64,000 bases of DNA from Phaeotremella fagi (GCA_001599715.1 BCHU01000011.1:372001-436000); one strand, 5' to 3'. Shown: positions 47,647-61,730, counted from the first letter of the stretch. Notes: generated by a model from the sequence alone, not told the origin. Numbers and translations: made by a program.

Positions 47647-48070
47647 GGTCCTGGTTTTTAGGGGTAGGCAGTTTGGGCTGATTATAAGCGTTTTTGGGTG
47701 GGGGAATTGTAATTTTATTTGAACCTTAATCGCTGTCGTATTTCATTAGTCGATCATTACTGTACATACTGTAACGTATCGCGTGACTCAACCCTACTCG
47801 AAAGAAGGTCAGGACGTTTAGACACCGTCATAGCCACCACGCAATCCCATTTGAGTTACTCTTACTAGTAGCGAGTAAGGCGTAGGATCCATTCCACTAT
47901 AGAAGCCTGACCTTCGACGAAGCCATTGCCTCACGAAGACTACTCTATTTCCGAGATCAGGTGTTGAAATCTCGGGAAAACGTCATCGTGGAAGGCGGTT
48001 TCCGAGACAAGCTATGATGAAAACACCCAAAACCCATCACTTACTCCCACAAGCTACCATCACTGTGATC
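47647..48070. other. Intergenic between two orphan genes
   Basis: No supported gene; contains the likely promoter of the 48071 gene. Confidence 0.5.
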
Positions 48071-48592
48071 ATGTCAGAAATCCTCGTATCAATCAGCCCC
48101 GAGATGAAGATCAATTTCCATTCCGACGGGACGTTCTCCCAAACCGCCCTCGAAGTTGGGTTCCAACACAACGTTTCTTTCCATACAGATAATGACGAGT
48201 TTAAGGAATCCTACATCAACAATGGTTTAACAGCTTTGTCTAAAGTATTCCAAGCTTTTAGTTACACTTGGAAACAACATGTCACCCTTGATGCAACTGC
48301 GTTGGAGGGACGAAGTTTGGATTCGATCAAGAAATATTACTTGTCGTACAAGTCGTCGCTGGTTACTATGTTCGAACCCAAAAGAGGGAAGAAATCTTTT
48401 TATGCTCCAGGTGAAAGAATTGTTGTTAGTGTCAAAGGCACTACTGTTCCCTTTGGCCAAATGGACGGTGATGGAAAATGGACCATGATTTATAAGGACT
48501 TAGATATTTCGGTTGCGGCAGAGACAAGAGAGAGGGATGATCAGGAACGAAAGGTTTTGAGCGTCATTGCTTGGTCTACTGCGGTAGCTTGA
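48071..48592 (+). CDS. Small orphan protein, probable paralogue of 47077-47646
   Basis: Single exon. I chose ATG 48071 (MSEILVSISPEMKINFHSDG, 173 aa) over an in-frame ATG at 48014, because the extra 19 residues look like leader. The sequence is strand-rich with a C-terminal GKWTMIYKDLDISV ... VLSVIAWSTA similar to its neighbour. Family not recognised and no function can be given. Confidence 0.55.
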   Translation: MSEILVSISPEMKINFHSDGTFSQTALEVGFQHNVSFHTDNDEFKESYINNGLTALSKVFQAFSYTWKQHVTLDATALEGRSLDSIKKYYLSYKSSLVTMFEPKRGKKSFYAPGERIVVSVKGTTVPFGQMDGDGKWTMIYKDLDISVAAETRERDDQERKVLSVIAWSTAVA

Positions 48593-48854
48593 GGACATGT
48601 TCTCATTTATCAGGTGAACTCATTTAGTAGCTTGTAAACCCATTGTATTGAATTTGTGATTCCAAGGCGATGAAAACTTGCCACCACCCTGCGATGCCAC
48701 TGTTCCAGATTCCAGAACTTTGAACGCGTTCTACTAACGATCAGATCAGGTTAATTTTCTTTGATTCATTTTCATCCATCACAGCAGGCTGTGAGATCTT
48801 TAAAAGAATCTTACAGACGCCCTACTGCGACTATTGAACTGACCATTCAAAACG

Positions 48855-50802
48855 ATGTCGATCACAAGCACGATCACAAGCACGATCACCCCAACATCAC
48901 TTCCATCAACCTCATCCACCAAATCACTCCCCCAACTCTCTCGCGAAGATGTCGCCAAACGTATAATCTCCGGTCAACAAATCATCATCTATCGCTCTTT
49001 AGCGATCAACGCAACATCCTGGATACCCTATCATCCAGGTGGAACCCTTTCGATCCTTCATTTCGTAGGACGAGACGCGACCGATGAGATTGAAGCTTAT
49101 CATTCTCCCAAGGCTTTGGAAAGAATGAGGAAGTTGGCTGTGGGGTGTGTTGAGGTTGATAGTAAAGTTGGATGGAGGGCTTTGACACCACCTATAAGTT
49201 TGGGATTGGTTAGACATCCTGATGGAGTTAAGGGTCATTGGGCTAGAGAAGGAGCTATCACTTTGGCGAAGGATGTTTTAGATGAGAATACGGAAGGAAC
49301 GGCGACGAAGGGATCGATACCAGTGATCACCCTCACCACCACTCAACTTGAACCTTTGAAATCTGATTTATCGGCTGAAAAGGAATACGCTAAATCAAAA
49401 GCTTACCATGATTTGAAAGCTCGTATCACGGATGCTGGGTTGTTCAACAGACCTGGTCCCCTGGCAGGTTATGGAACAGACTTGATTCGGTATACTTCAT
49501 TAGCTGTTCTTGGATTTGGATTATTTTTCTTGTAAGTTGTTTGAAGTTTACCTAGAGCCGAACTGACAATCACAGAACGACAGGATGGGCAGGTCAGATG
49601 GCGTCAGCTGTTTTCATTGGTCTGCTATGGCATCAACTCACTTGTAAGTTGCCGTTTTAACGCTGTTGCTTTGATTAACGTTGTCTTCAGTCTTTGTACA
49701 TGACGCTGGGCACACGGAGGTCACAGGAGATTGGTGGTGGGATAGATTCTTGGCCATGTGTGTAGCTGATTGGGTCGGGGGGTTGAGTGTTGGATGGTGG
49801 TGTGATGTAAGTCCGTTCAGTGGTTTCAGAAATCAATCTGACCGAAATTTAGAACCACAACATCCACCATCGTTAGTTACTACGATCCCTGTGCTTACAC
49901 CCAAACTGATCTCTACCTTAGTTGTTACCAACCACCCCGAGCACGATCCTGATATTCAACATGTTCCGTTCTTTGCCATCTCTTCCAAATTCTTCAACAG
50001 CATGTGGTCAACTTACTACAAGCGAGTCATGCTTTTCGATGGTTTCAGTAAAGCCATGATTTCGATGCAGTACGTTTCGAATTTGCAAAACGTCCCTAGG
50101 ATCTCTACTGATCTCCACACAGACACCGATTGTACTACATTGTCCTATCACTCGCTCGATTCAATCTCTATGCCAACTCTTATGGATACCTCCTAGGACC
50201 TAAACCCCGTCACGACAATTTCTGGGTGTTTGAGCTTTCGGGAATCGCGTTCTTTTGGACTTATTTTGGATCAATGTTGGCTAGTCTACCAGGATGGAAG
50301 ATGAGGATAGCATATCTACTAGTTACCCATGTGGTCGCCAGTCCTGTTCATGTCCAGGTACGTGATGTGACTTGAAGCCATCCACAGACTGATACCTCGT
50401 TTAGATCGTCTTATCCCACTTTGCCTGTTCGACAGATGATCTAGGACCATCAGAATCATTCCCATCTCGTCAATTACGTACCACAATGGATGTAATCTGT
50501 TCACCTGAAATCGAATTTTTACACGGCGGTCTCAATTTACAAGTCACCCATCATCTTTTCCCTAGACTTCCTAGACATAATTTACGAAAGGCCAGTTTAC
50601 TGGTAAAAGATTATTGTAAAGAACAGGATATACTGTATAGAGAACATGGATGGATTGAGGGGTGAGTATCCGTCTGTGTCATCATCAAAGCTAATCATCG
50701 CTCAGAAACCAACACGTCCTATCTACTCTAGCTGACGTGGCGAATCAATTACAATTTTTGAAAACTGTTGCTGATGGGGAGATTCGTGAGAAACTTATGT
50801 AG
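48855..50802 (+). CDS. Cytochrome b5-fused sphingolipid delta-8 desaturase
   Basis: Front-end desaturase of the endoplasmic reticulum that probably puts a delta-8 double bond in the long-chain base of glucosylceramide precursors. An N-terminal cytochrome b5 domain carries the haem motif WIPYHPGG and a second His in EIEAYHSPKA. After a linker and membrane segments come the three His boxes: HDAGH (in LTFVHDAGHTEV), HNIHH (formed across an intron, followed by LVTNHPEHDPD) and QVTHH with Gln in place of the first His, which is typical of b5-fused desaturases. About 560 aa, seven introns, TAG at 50800-50802. A delta-6 type acyl desaturase is the alternative. Confidence 0.9.
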
Positions 50803-51078
50803 ATTTAGATAGATTGTTATTGCCGATTAGATCTTGATAGACCTAGACACTACTCATGCATGGACAATATGTCGTGTAACATACTTATGATGACAGAAAG
50901 AGTCGTAGCCATCTCCATTCATTGAATGCCACGTTCGGTGATGATCGCTCCACGTCCATTCAACCTACAGTCACATTTGAGATAGATGTCTTGCATTTCA
51001 TTCATCATCTTTATTCCATTACAAATCATCGAATAACACAAACATCCCAAGTGAATAGAAAATCCCTCCCCATCCACC

Positions 51079-54183
<3,105 letters not shown>

Positions 54184-54362
54184 GGTTGGGGTGTTTGAAT
54201 GAAAGTTAAAAACAGTTTTATCGACGTGGTCGATTGTGTACCTTGTAAATGTATCTGAGCCAATGAAATATGAATTAGACCTCGCATGATTGGATTCAGG
54301 TGGCATTTCAAATGATCAATCATTTCTATGGAATACACAGCCAAAAGCGTCACTTCCACGAA

Positions 54363-54950
54363 TCAAGATCTTTCAGCGGCTTCACTGACTGATGTCGCAG
54401 AAGACGAAACGCCATCCTTATCTGAAGTCTGATCCTCAAATTCAACACCCAGCGTAGTCAAAGCCTCCGTAATCTCTTTACAGAACCCCTCCGAAACCAC
54501 CGCAATATCCCCATCAACAACCTCTTCCCACTTTTTAATCTCCACTCTCTTCAAGGTAGGATACGTAACAAGAGTTTCGGCCTTATAAATAACTCTCATA
54601 TTATCTCTCAAAGAATTCTTAGTAACCCTCATATTATTTTTATCGATATAATAAAACGAGGCTGGATGTTCAAAGAATTTCATCGATTCTGTAGCCGTCG
54701 GATCTGTAAAGGTTACTGAAATGACTGGTCGCTCGTTGATTTTTGTTATAGTCGTTTTGAATTGGAAGGGTCGATTTTGGTTGATGGCGTAAAGGTTGAT
54801 GCAAGGTAGGTGGTCTAGAGTTTTATCTCTTTCAGTCTCGAAGGTCCATTTCGCTGTACTCTCTTTCCAGATTTCTATGGGTTTCTTCTCGATTTCTGTG
54901 GTTTTGGTGTTTACCTCTTCGGATGGGGTGGAATCTGACATTTTTGGCAT
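54363..54950 (-). CDS. Small orphan protein, single exon
   Basis: 195 aa from ATG 54950 (a second ATG three codons later is possible). Family not recognised. A Glu/Thr-rich start precedes a compact region with WKESTAKWTFETERDKTLDH and strands such as RPVISVTFTD, and a Ser-rich tail. The pattern of a Trp, then a strand with N-x-P-F-x-F, then V-I-S-V recalls the orphan family just downstream (56496 and 57550), but the likeness is weak and I would not claim homology without a profile search. Confidence 0.55.
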   Translation of the reverse strand: MPKMSDSTPSEEVNTKTTEIEKKPIEIWKESTAKWTFETERDKTLDHLPCINLYAINQNRPFQFKTTITKINERPVISVTFTDPTATESMKFFEHPASFYYIDKNNMRVTKNSLRDNMRVIYKAETLVTYPTLKRVEIKKWEEVVDGDIAVVSEGFCKEITEALTTLGVEFEDQTSDKDGVSSSATSVSEAAERS

Positions 54951-55426
54951 TCAAATTGTTTTTGGTTTGAAACGTTGTTAGTATTAAGTATATTATCTAG
55001 GCTATTTCATAAGAATGTTAATCTGTGTGCATTTCGCCAAGATCTGTCTTCTGTGATAGTGCTGTATCGGAGGAAGACTTCTAAGTAGTACTCACTTCCA
55101 CGGGAAATTATGGTAGAAGTCGGTTAGACTTCCCAGAAGACTGACGTAGAAGGCATAAAGTGGGAGAGAAATAGACAGTAGCATTGAGTAAAGAAGACTA
55201 CAGTATACGGGATTCCTCGCGAAAATGAAATTGCCGGTCTTAGAGTGAAAAGGTTTGCAGCAGTGCAAAACTCATGCTACAGTATTTAGCGTACGGCATT
55301 GAAAAGGAGTTGCGTCAGATCAATCAGAAAAGCTGCAATCCATACATCATAGCAAACTGTTCTTTACAAATCCTACATCCTCTGAACTTTTCATAGCATA
55401 TTGGTGCTTTGATACCCCACTCCTCC
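54951..55426. other. Intergenic, no supported gene
   Basis: Promoter side of the 54950 gene and downstream flank of the decayed family copy. Nothing else seen. Confidence 0.5.
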
Positions 55427-56075
55427 TCACTTCTCAAGATGACCTCGATTTAAAGCCTCAACAGCCACATCTGTCTGATTCTCTTTTCTACCTTGTAAAA
55501 TTGACACAACGCCATCGGAAACAGATTCCAAAAGTGTGTTTCTATATTTTACAGTCTCATTTTCTGGGATCGAATCAAACATCGATCTGTACATCTCTCC
55601 ATTCTCTCCCCATTTATATTCACCGATCGAGACTTGACAGATGTTATCAAGAGATTCTACAAGTTGAGAAATCGTCGGTTCTACAGAATTAGTGAAGATA
55701 CCAAATTCTTTCTATAAACTTCAGCCTCATCTTCCGAGAAACATTTAAACATCGACCAAAACTTTTTACCGTTCCCTCCCGTCAACCGATAACCCAAATA
55801 AAGTTTACAAATAGAGTCCAAGGAGTTTTCAAGTGCTGTCTTTGTGAAAAACATGCTGCCACAGTGACTATCATGGTATGAGTTCTTACGACAATCGGTT
55901 CCTCGAATCACCACCGTCCCTGGTCCTCTGGGGAAATGAAAGTCGAAATGAAAGTTTCGTGTTTGGCTTCTATCGTAATACGCTCTCCAGAATATCAGGC
56001 CCATTCAAACGACGAACTATCAGTTGGGATTTGTTCTTTGATCGATAATGGGGCTGTTTCGATTGGAGTGTCCAT
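55427..56075 (-). pseudogene. Decayed copy of the 56496/57550 orphan family
   Basis: Reading from an ATG at 56073-56075, the frame matches the N-terminus of the two neighbours (IPTDSSSFEW against their IPxDSSHFQW/IPLNFSDFHW). It then hits a TGA at 55995-55997 at a position where a paralogue has Arg. The same frame continues with family-like sequence (ERITIEAKHE), after which the match moves to another frame (GTVVIRGTD ... FWSMFKCFSEDEAEVYRKNL, to 55681). Beyond a TAG, a further segment (55427-55690) again resembles the family's C-terminal half (QLVESLDNIC ... MYRSMFDSIPENE). So it carries a nonsense codon, a frameshift and an extra half-domain. An expressed shorter product is possible but unlikely. 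Confidence 0.7.
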
Positions 56076-56495
56076 TCTCGATTATTTGCTAACGAAATTA
56101 TGATATATATTTGATGGGGAAAGAGAGGACAGAGGAGAAGTGATTTTGATATCACGGAGATTAAATCCAATACAGGATAGGAAACGTTTCGTCAAAGGAT
56201 CAACATCTGCTCTTTCTGTTTATTCTGTTTAGTACAAGTAACTTCCGAGAAAACCGACAAAACCAGTACTAAATGATGACGCCACACTCCAAACCTGACA
56301 ATGTACAAGTACAAGTCCAGATGTACTCGTACTGTAGAAGTAAGAGCGACAGTATCTACAAAATGTATTCATCACATCCGCCTACAAATTTCGACTACCA
56401 TATCTCCTTCTTCAAACTCACTACATATCATACTGCACTATGTCCATGCCCAAATCAAGCTTTCTTCTCCAAAATTTTCTTTTCATCTGCTTCTT
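56076..56495. other. Intergenic, partly duplicated 3' flank
   Basis: Contains the 3' flanking block (56364-56480) shared with the next copy of the tandem family at 57440-57560. No separate gene supported. Confidence 0.55.
56364..56430. repeat. Duplicated 3' flank, copy 1
   Basis: TGTATTCATCACATCCGCCT and the following sequence to CTCCTTCTTCAAACT match 57440-57490 with a few substitutions, about 1,076 bp apart. This shows that the duplication unit includes flanking DNA as well as the gene. Confidence 0.8.
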
Positions 56496-56915
56496 TCATA
56501 GATAAATACTCGGACAAGAATTGATCAGAGAGGGAGGATACCAAATTCTCGCGATAGATTCAGCCTCACTTTCTGACAAGGACTTAAACATTGAACTATA
56601 ATATCTACCTGATTCTCCTTTCAAAATATAACTGTGGTTGTGATAACAAATTCCACTTAGAGAGTTTTTGATCTTTTCTTTTGATAGCTCTGAAAAGTCA
56701 AAGCAGTTGCCAAGCATTCCACCACGGCGTTTATCTTGCCCTTGGACTGATACTGCCGAGCTCTTCGCTTTTGCACAGAACGTGAAAAAGAAGTTTTTGT
56801 TCAAGGCCTCAACTGTATAACGATCTGGTTCTCGATAATGTTTCCATTGGAAATGGGAACTATCGACTGGGATATCGTCGACGGTCGTTATAGGGGAATC
56901 TTCACTCGTACTCAT
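56496..56915 (-). CDS. Orphan family member with shifted C-terminal frame
   Basis: 139 aa single exon starting MSTSEDSPITTVDDIPVDSS. It is clearly related to 57550-57999: shared blocks include the VDDIP start, a Trp-x-x-Y-x-x-P segment, SLSxIC, and SMFxSxSESEA. After SESEAE the reading frame here runs into a divergent tail and stops at 56496, but the +2 frame continues to match the paralogue (YRENLVSSL ... SEYLSMKEADE) down to about 56455. A 1-base deletion near 56555-56566 explains this. Family unknown; no signal peptide or membrane segment. It may still be expressed with an altered tail, or the deletion may be a sequencing error. Confidence 0.6.
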   Translation of the reverse strand: MSTSEDSPITTVDDIPVDSSHFQWKHYREPDRYTVEALNKNFFFTFCAKAKSSAVSVQGQDKRRGGMLGNCFDFSELSKEKIKNSLSGICYHNHSYILKGESGRYYSSMFKSLSESEAESIARIWYPPSLINSCPSIYL

Positions 56916-57035
56916 TGAATCTTTTTGTGATGTTGTAGTAATAGTTGGTAGTGATTAGTTGGAAGTGGTTTTGGATGTTAAAAGTCAAAAAATATATTGA
57001 CGCACCTTCTGTAGACTTGACTAGTCTACACTAGT

Positions 57036-57087
57036 CAGCTCCACTCGTGAAAGGAGATGAGTGGAAGGAAGTATCTTCTTTTCGGCG
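57036..57087. repeat. Duplicated promoter block, copy 1
   Basis: CAGCTCCACTCGTGAAAGGA through GTATCTTCTTTTCGGC matches 58097-58148 with few differences, about 1,061 bp apart. Each copy sits about 100-130 bases upstream of a family start codon, so it may hold shared control sites. Confidence 0.8.
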
Positions 57088-57439
57088 TTCGCTTTTTCTT
57101 TGTGGCTTCGCCACCTCTACAGTACTTGTACTGTACAGTATGTACTCGTACTGTATGTGAGTTGTTCACTCTAGCTCACAACCACGTTCATGGTTAGCAT
57201 TCAGTGTCGAAGTCAAACGAGCTCCTCCTTGGACCCAGAGTCATTCTTTCTGAATACTTTCACCTTTATCGATTTTTGAGACCTCTGTTTTTTCGCCGGA
57301 AAAGGCTTCAGAAGTATGATGCAAAAACGATTCGTTCTCTACTTTAACCCGATGGCATTGGAAGTCTAATCCTTTTGTCAAGACTTTGTTGAAAACGATC
57401 CAGTATACCACGTCCACATGCTGTACTGTATCTGCAACA

Positions 57440-57490
57440 TGTATTCATCGCATGCGCCTACAAATTCTGACCACCATATCTCCTTCTTTA
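57440..57490. repeat. Duplicated 3' flank, copy 2
   Basis: Counterpart of 56364-56430: GTATTCATCGCATGCGCCTA and the following CTCCTTCTTTAAACT sequence, downstream of the intact family member. Confidence 0.8.
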
Positions 57491-57549
57491 AACTACCTAT
57501 ATGATTTCCTATGTATATACACAAATCAAGCTTTCCCCTTCAAGCTCCT

Positions 57550-57999
57550 CTACTCATCCACTTCTTTCATTCTTAGATACTCGTACATGAATCGATTGGA
57601 GAGCGAGGATGTCAAATGCTCGCGATAGGTTTGAGCCTCACTTTCTGAAAAAGACTCGAACATTGACCAATACCAATCACCTGACTCTGTTTGTAACCAA
57701 TAAGAGTGGCTGATACAACAAATATCACTGAGAGATTGTTGGATTTTTGCTTCTGATAGGTTTTTAACGGCAAAGCTGTCGAAAGTTCCCTTACGGTTGA
57801 TATTACGAAAATCTTTTCCTTGGAGTGATACCGTTGAACCATCCTTCTCCTTCCCTGCCAAGAACGTGAATTTGAAATTCTTGTGTGAGGCCTCGATCTT
57901 ATAACATTTTGGTTTCGAATAGCGTTCCCAGTGGAAATCGGAAAAATTGAGTGGGATATCGTCGACGATTGTTGAAGGGGGATTTTCACTTGTACTCAT
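57550..57999 (-). CDS. Intact member of the tandem orphan family
   Basis: 149 aa single exon starting MSTSENPPSTIVDDIPLNFS and ending EYLRMKEVDE. This is the only copy of the three that is open from the shared start to the shared C-terminus, so it defines the family: a VDDIP start, a Trp near residue 25, alternating strand-like segments (IEASHKNFKFTFLAG, STVSLQGKD), an amphipathic NLSEAKIQQSLSDIC, and WSMFESFSESEAQTYREHL. No known domain, signal peptide or membrane segment is seen. I would expect a small soluble alpha/beta protein; function unknown. Confidence 0.65.
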   Translation of the reverse strand: MSTSENPPSTIVDDIPLNFSDFHWERYSKPKCYKIEASHKNFKFTFLAGKEKDGSTVSLQGKDFRNINRKGTFDSFAVKNLSEAKIQQSLSDICCISHSYWLQTESGDWYWSMFESFSESEAQTYREHLTSSLSNRFMYEYLRMKEVDE

Positions 58000-58773
58000 T
58001 GAATCTTTGTGTTGTTGTAGTAAAAATAGTTGGAAGTAGTTTTGGATGATAACTTCAGAAACGACATTGACGCCAGTTCTTGAAAGCTGGTCCAGCCAGC
58101 TCCACTCGTGAAAGGAAAGAAGTGGAAGGAAAGTATCTTCTTTTCAGCCTCAGGAAATCTCCTTTCACATCGTGGCTCTGCCACGGTCCTCAGCAGTTGC
58201 ATGAATCATGGTTAGTTCTTTTAATCGAGACTGATGTTGTTGAACTTGTTGATTTACTGTTCCATGATGGATATATGATATATGACACTATGATAGTATC
58301 AATAAGATGAGATCAAAGACGATAAATGCAGCAAATTTTGGTGGTATTGAGAAAGACGCTATGCGAGAAAAGACGCTAAGAGCTTAGAGAGGCGAGAATA
58401 CTCATCATCAGAAAAATCATTCGTCATACTTACTTTACATTCAATACTATTTCCTTACTACTAATATTCTAGTGTTTCGATGAACTGATTCTATCTAGGG
58501 AATATCAGCGATAAAAATGTATTATGAGTTCGCTCATTTTCTTCATTCAGAAGTCTAATTCGTTCGTTAAGACTTAGTAAAAAAGGATCTAAAAAGGATC
58601 CAAAATACCCCGCCAAAATGCTGATCATACCGTATTCATCATAGAGTCAAACCTATCGATAACCAACAAGGAACAAGAAGGGAAAAGAACAAAGCACAAA
58701 CGACCTTAAACAACATTAATACAGCAATCCTCCTCGTTCACTCCATTCTAATGATCTATATACAGTAAACCCA
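58000..58773. other. Intergenic, promoter side of the tandem family
   Basis: Contains promoter repeat copy 2 (58097-58148) and AT-rich sequence with TATATGATATATGAC near 58270. No supported gene up to the checkpoint kinase stop at 58774. Confidence 0.5.
58097..58148. repeat. Duplicated promoter block, copy 2
   Basis: Counterpart of 57036-57087, upstream of the intact family gene. Both contain CTCCACTCGTGAAAGGA and AGTATCTTCTTTTC-type segments. Confidence 0.8.
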
Positions 58774-61730
58774 CTACGCAAGCCTCATTGATTTTCTTGT
58801 CCTAGTACTTCGTGGACTTTTCCTTGTAACCCTCTTCAAAGGTGTATGATCATCGTCGTCGTCGTCGTCACCGATTTCAGAATTGATTTCAACTTTCTTA
58901 GACGATGATCTAGTTGATCGAGTTCTTCGTTGATCGGTAGAGTTAGAATTTGATTCCGATTCCAAACCGACAGTCTGGTTTTTAGTCGGTGTAGTCAATT
59001 TGACTTCGATTTCTTTTTCTTGATCTTTCAATTCTGGCGGTGGCGATAAACTCCCTGAACTGAAATAATCATTTCCATTGGTTTTTTGTAATTTATTGTT
59101 GTCGTTACCGTTACCATTGGTGAATGCTGGTGTTGGAGTAGGGTTTTCGTTATTTCTAATTTTCCTTTTATGCGATATCGATGACGGTATACCAGTGTGA
59201 GGTGTCGGTAAAGGTGATTGGAGATTATGATTTGTTATGATCGGACTATCGATCGTCATCTGTAGTGATGGGAGTGAACGCATGGCATTCGGATCGATTG
59301 GTTTGATAGGTTTTATGTCGTTAGGGTTATCAGTTAATGGTGGTGAAGGTGGTGAAGTGATTTCAACGTCCATATCCTCTTTCGAGGGTTTATCGAAAAT
59401 GACAGAAAGAGATTTATCACCTCTCTCACGAGCTGGTGTGTCGAGTCTTAGGTTCCCCATGGGCTGTGAGAAACTTTCAGATGATGATTCAGGTTGAAGG
59501 CGATTATTCTTGACTCCCAACATACTTGAATCCATCGAGTTGTCGTATGATTGACCTTGATTGGTAGCAGACACAGTAGCGGGTCGACTCCAACCATTAA
59601 TCTCTTCCGTTGCATTTTCAGCCCTGAATTCAGCTTCTGTATCACGATCTTGATCGTAATCGTCGAACGACTCTATCGACCACATCGAATCTCCACCAAG
59701 AGCTGCTTGAACTTGTGAATCTGTCTTTTGTGATGATGGCCCAGCTAGCCATTCATGTTCCAACGCCTCAGCCATCGTCATTCGATCTTGTGGATCCTTG
59801 GCTAAAAGTCTGGTGATAAAGTCGATAGCTGAGAAGTAAGGTTAGTGATGATTCGTCAGAAATGAGATGATGTCTAACCTGTACTGCTGATATTGAGATC
59901 TATCAGAGTTTTCGTATCAAACTCTTGGGTATACCGATTTCGAATACGTTTCTGTTCATCAACAAAACGTCCCAATATCAAACGCTTACCTCTATCGACA
60001 TTTCCGGATCTTCATCAAAAGGTAAAGCTTTCGTCAACATGCTGTAGACGATGATGCCCACGGACCAAGAATCGACCGTATTCTCGTATCCTAGATTATC
60101 GGTGGTCTGCATGACTACTTCAGGAGCTAGGTACTGGGGGGTTCCAACCATTGATTTGAGCATCGTCCCAGCGTCCACTATTGATGTTAGCTCCCAGGAG
60201 CTCAACGATGAAGCTTACCTAGTTTGGCCAAACCAAAGTCTGCTATTTTTATCATTGCAGGTGAATCCGGAGTCGCTTTGGTGAGTAAGATATTCTGTAT
60301 CAAGTCAGTCATATCCTGGAAGGGGTTTAATTACTCACTTCGGGTTTAAGATCACGATGGGTCACTCCAAGATCATGCTATACAGTGTCAACATTCAACT
60401 CAGTTCGACCTTGCAAATGCTTACCGTATATGCCATTGCACGACAAATTTGTAACGATAATTGAGCAGCATATTCCTCAGCTGACGAAAATCAGGATCGT
60501 CTTTGAGTTTCAACAAAATACTCACGCAATCCTCCGCCTTCTTCATTATTGTATCCAGTAATATGATCCAGTAAATCCCCACCATCCACAAATTCCAACA
60601 CCAGACAGATATGTTGTGGATCTTCAAAGTGTTCAATAAGACGACAAATGTTTTCCTACATCCCCGGTCAGTACAAAAATGACCAGAAAATAATGTACGT
60701 ACATGATGTAAACTACTTGAAATAGCGATTTCTCTTTGGAACAAAGCCAACGTCTTTGGGTTATTGGCGAAACGATGTTTGACGATTTGCTATGGGGATG
60801 ATTAGTCCAGTTCAAGTAAACTAGACATTTGAACTCACCTTGATAGCTCTCATATCACCAGTCTCCACATCAACAGCTCTCTTGACTTCGGCGAAAGTCC
60901 CCTTGCCCAGACTGAAACGGTCAGTGAGGTGTTGAATTGAAAAGCCAGAATTCCAACTTACGTTTCCAGCAATTGATATCTTTCATATACCTCACCAACG
61001 TTCTCCATAGCCTTGGAATTATTTTGACCGAATTTCATCCCTTTTGCCCCGACTGACCTGTAAATGTAGCGGACGTCGTGATTTTCTAAAGTTGCCATAT
61101 GACCGAGTGAGATTTCGTCTCCGTGTCGAAGCAGTCTTCGCTGTTCAATTTTTGATCCATTCACCTAGGTACTATGTTAGTGAAATGTGCAGGTATCTTA
61201 AGCTGACAACTCACAAATGTTCCGTTACTACTGTTCAAATCTTCTAACCAAACTTGAGGTTCACTTTCACTTTCTCTAGCTGCAGCTGCCGCCATCGCTA
61301 AACTACCTGGACCTAATTCACCATCCCCATTGGATTGAATTTGTATACCAAGAGTGATTTTACAATGTCTGTTCGAAACTCTTTTCTCATTTAGTATAAC
61401 ATCGTTACCGACTTGATAGGCACCTCTACCTAATTGTAGAGAAAGCTTGTTCCACGGTAATTTGATAATTGAATGTGTTGAATTAGTTGGTATAAACGTC
61501 GCCCCTACGAAGCTGTTAGCTAGAGTAACGGTTTGAGTGATGGGGTTGAATGACTTACAATACTTCCGCCTTGGTTCAACTTGACTACCTTCCCATGTCG
61601 TATTTTGAGTGTTTTGAGTTTGACTGAAACGAGGTTGTGAAAGTTGAGTTGGTTCGAATGTGTAATCGTTGTTTCGTTGAGATGCTGGTTGAGAATCTGG
61701 TTGAGATTCGGGAACATAAACGTAGGCCAT
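58774..61730 (-). CDS. Checkpoint kinase CHK2/Rad53/Cds1 type (FHA plus kinase)
   Basis: DNA-damage and replication checkpoint kinase. The N-terminus is a cluster of SQ/TQ sites (residues 8-50), the usual targets of ATM/ATR-type kinases. A single FHA domain follows: ATFIPTN, LGRGAYQVGND, NRHCKITL and LEDLNSSNGTFVNGSKI (phosphopeptide binding). The kinase domain has LGKGTFAEVKRAVD, AIKQIVKHRF, VTHRDLKPENILLT, ADFGLAKL and GTPQYLAPEVV, ending DRMTMAEALEHEWL. The long tail (about 330 residues) is Ser/Pro/Asn-rich with a basic end (SPRSTRTRKSMRLA) that may be a nuclear localisation signal. One FHA domain fits Cds1/CHK2 rather than two-FHA yeast Rad53. About nine short introns. Confidence 0.92.

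Larger units (their letters stand above)
56916..57549. other. Intergenic with duplicated promoter block and 3' flank
   Basis: Contains the promoter repeat at 57036-57087 and the 3' flank repeat at 57440-57490 of the tandem family. A short inverted repeat GTAGACT...AGTCTAC lies at 57012-57029, and repeated GTACTGTAC-like motifs at 57120-57155. No separate gene. Confidence 0.55.

Noticed and set aside
55970..56170. Minus-strand 66-codon frame ending RRLNGPDILESVLR
   Set aside because: It overlaps the decayed family copy in the wrong frame; the family-matching frame starts at 56075.
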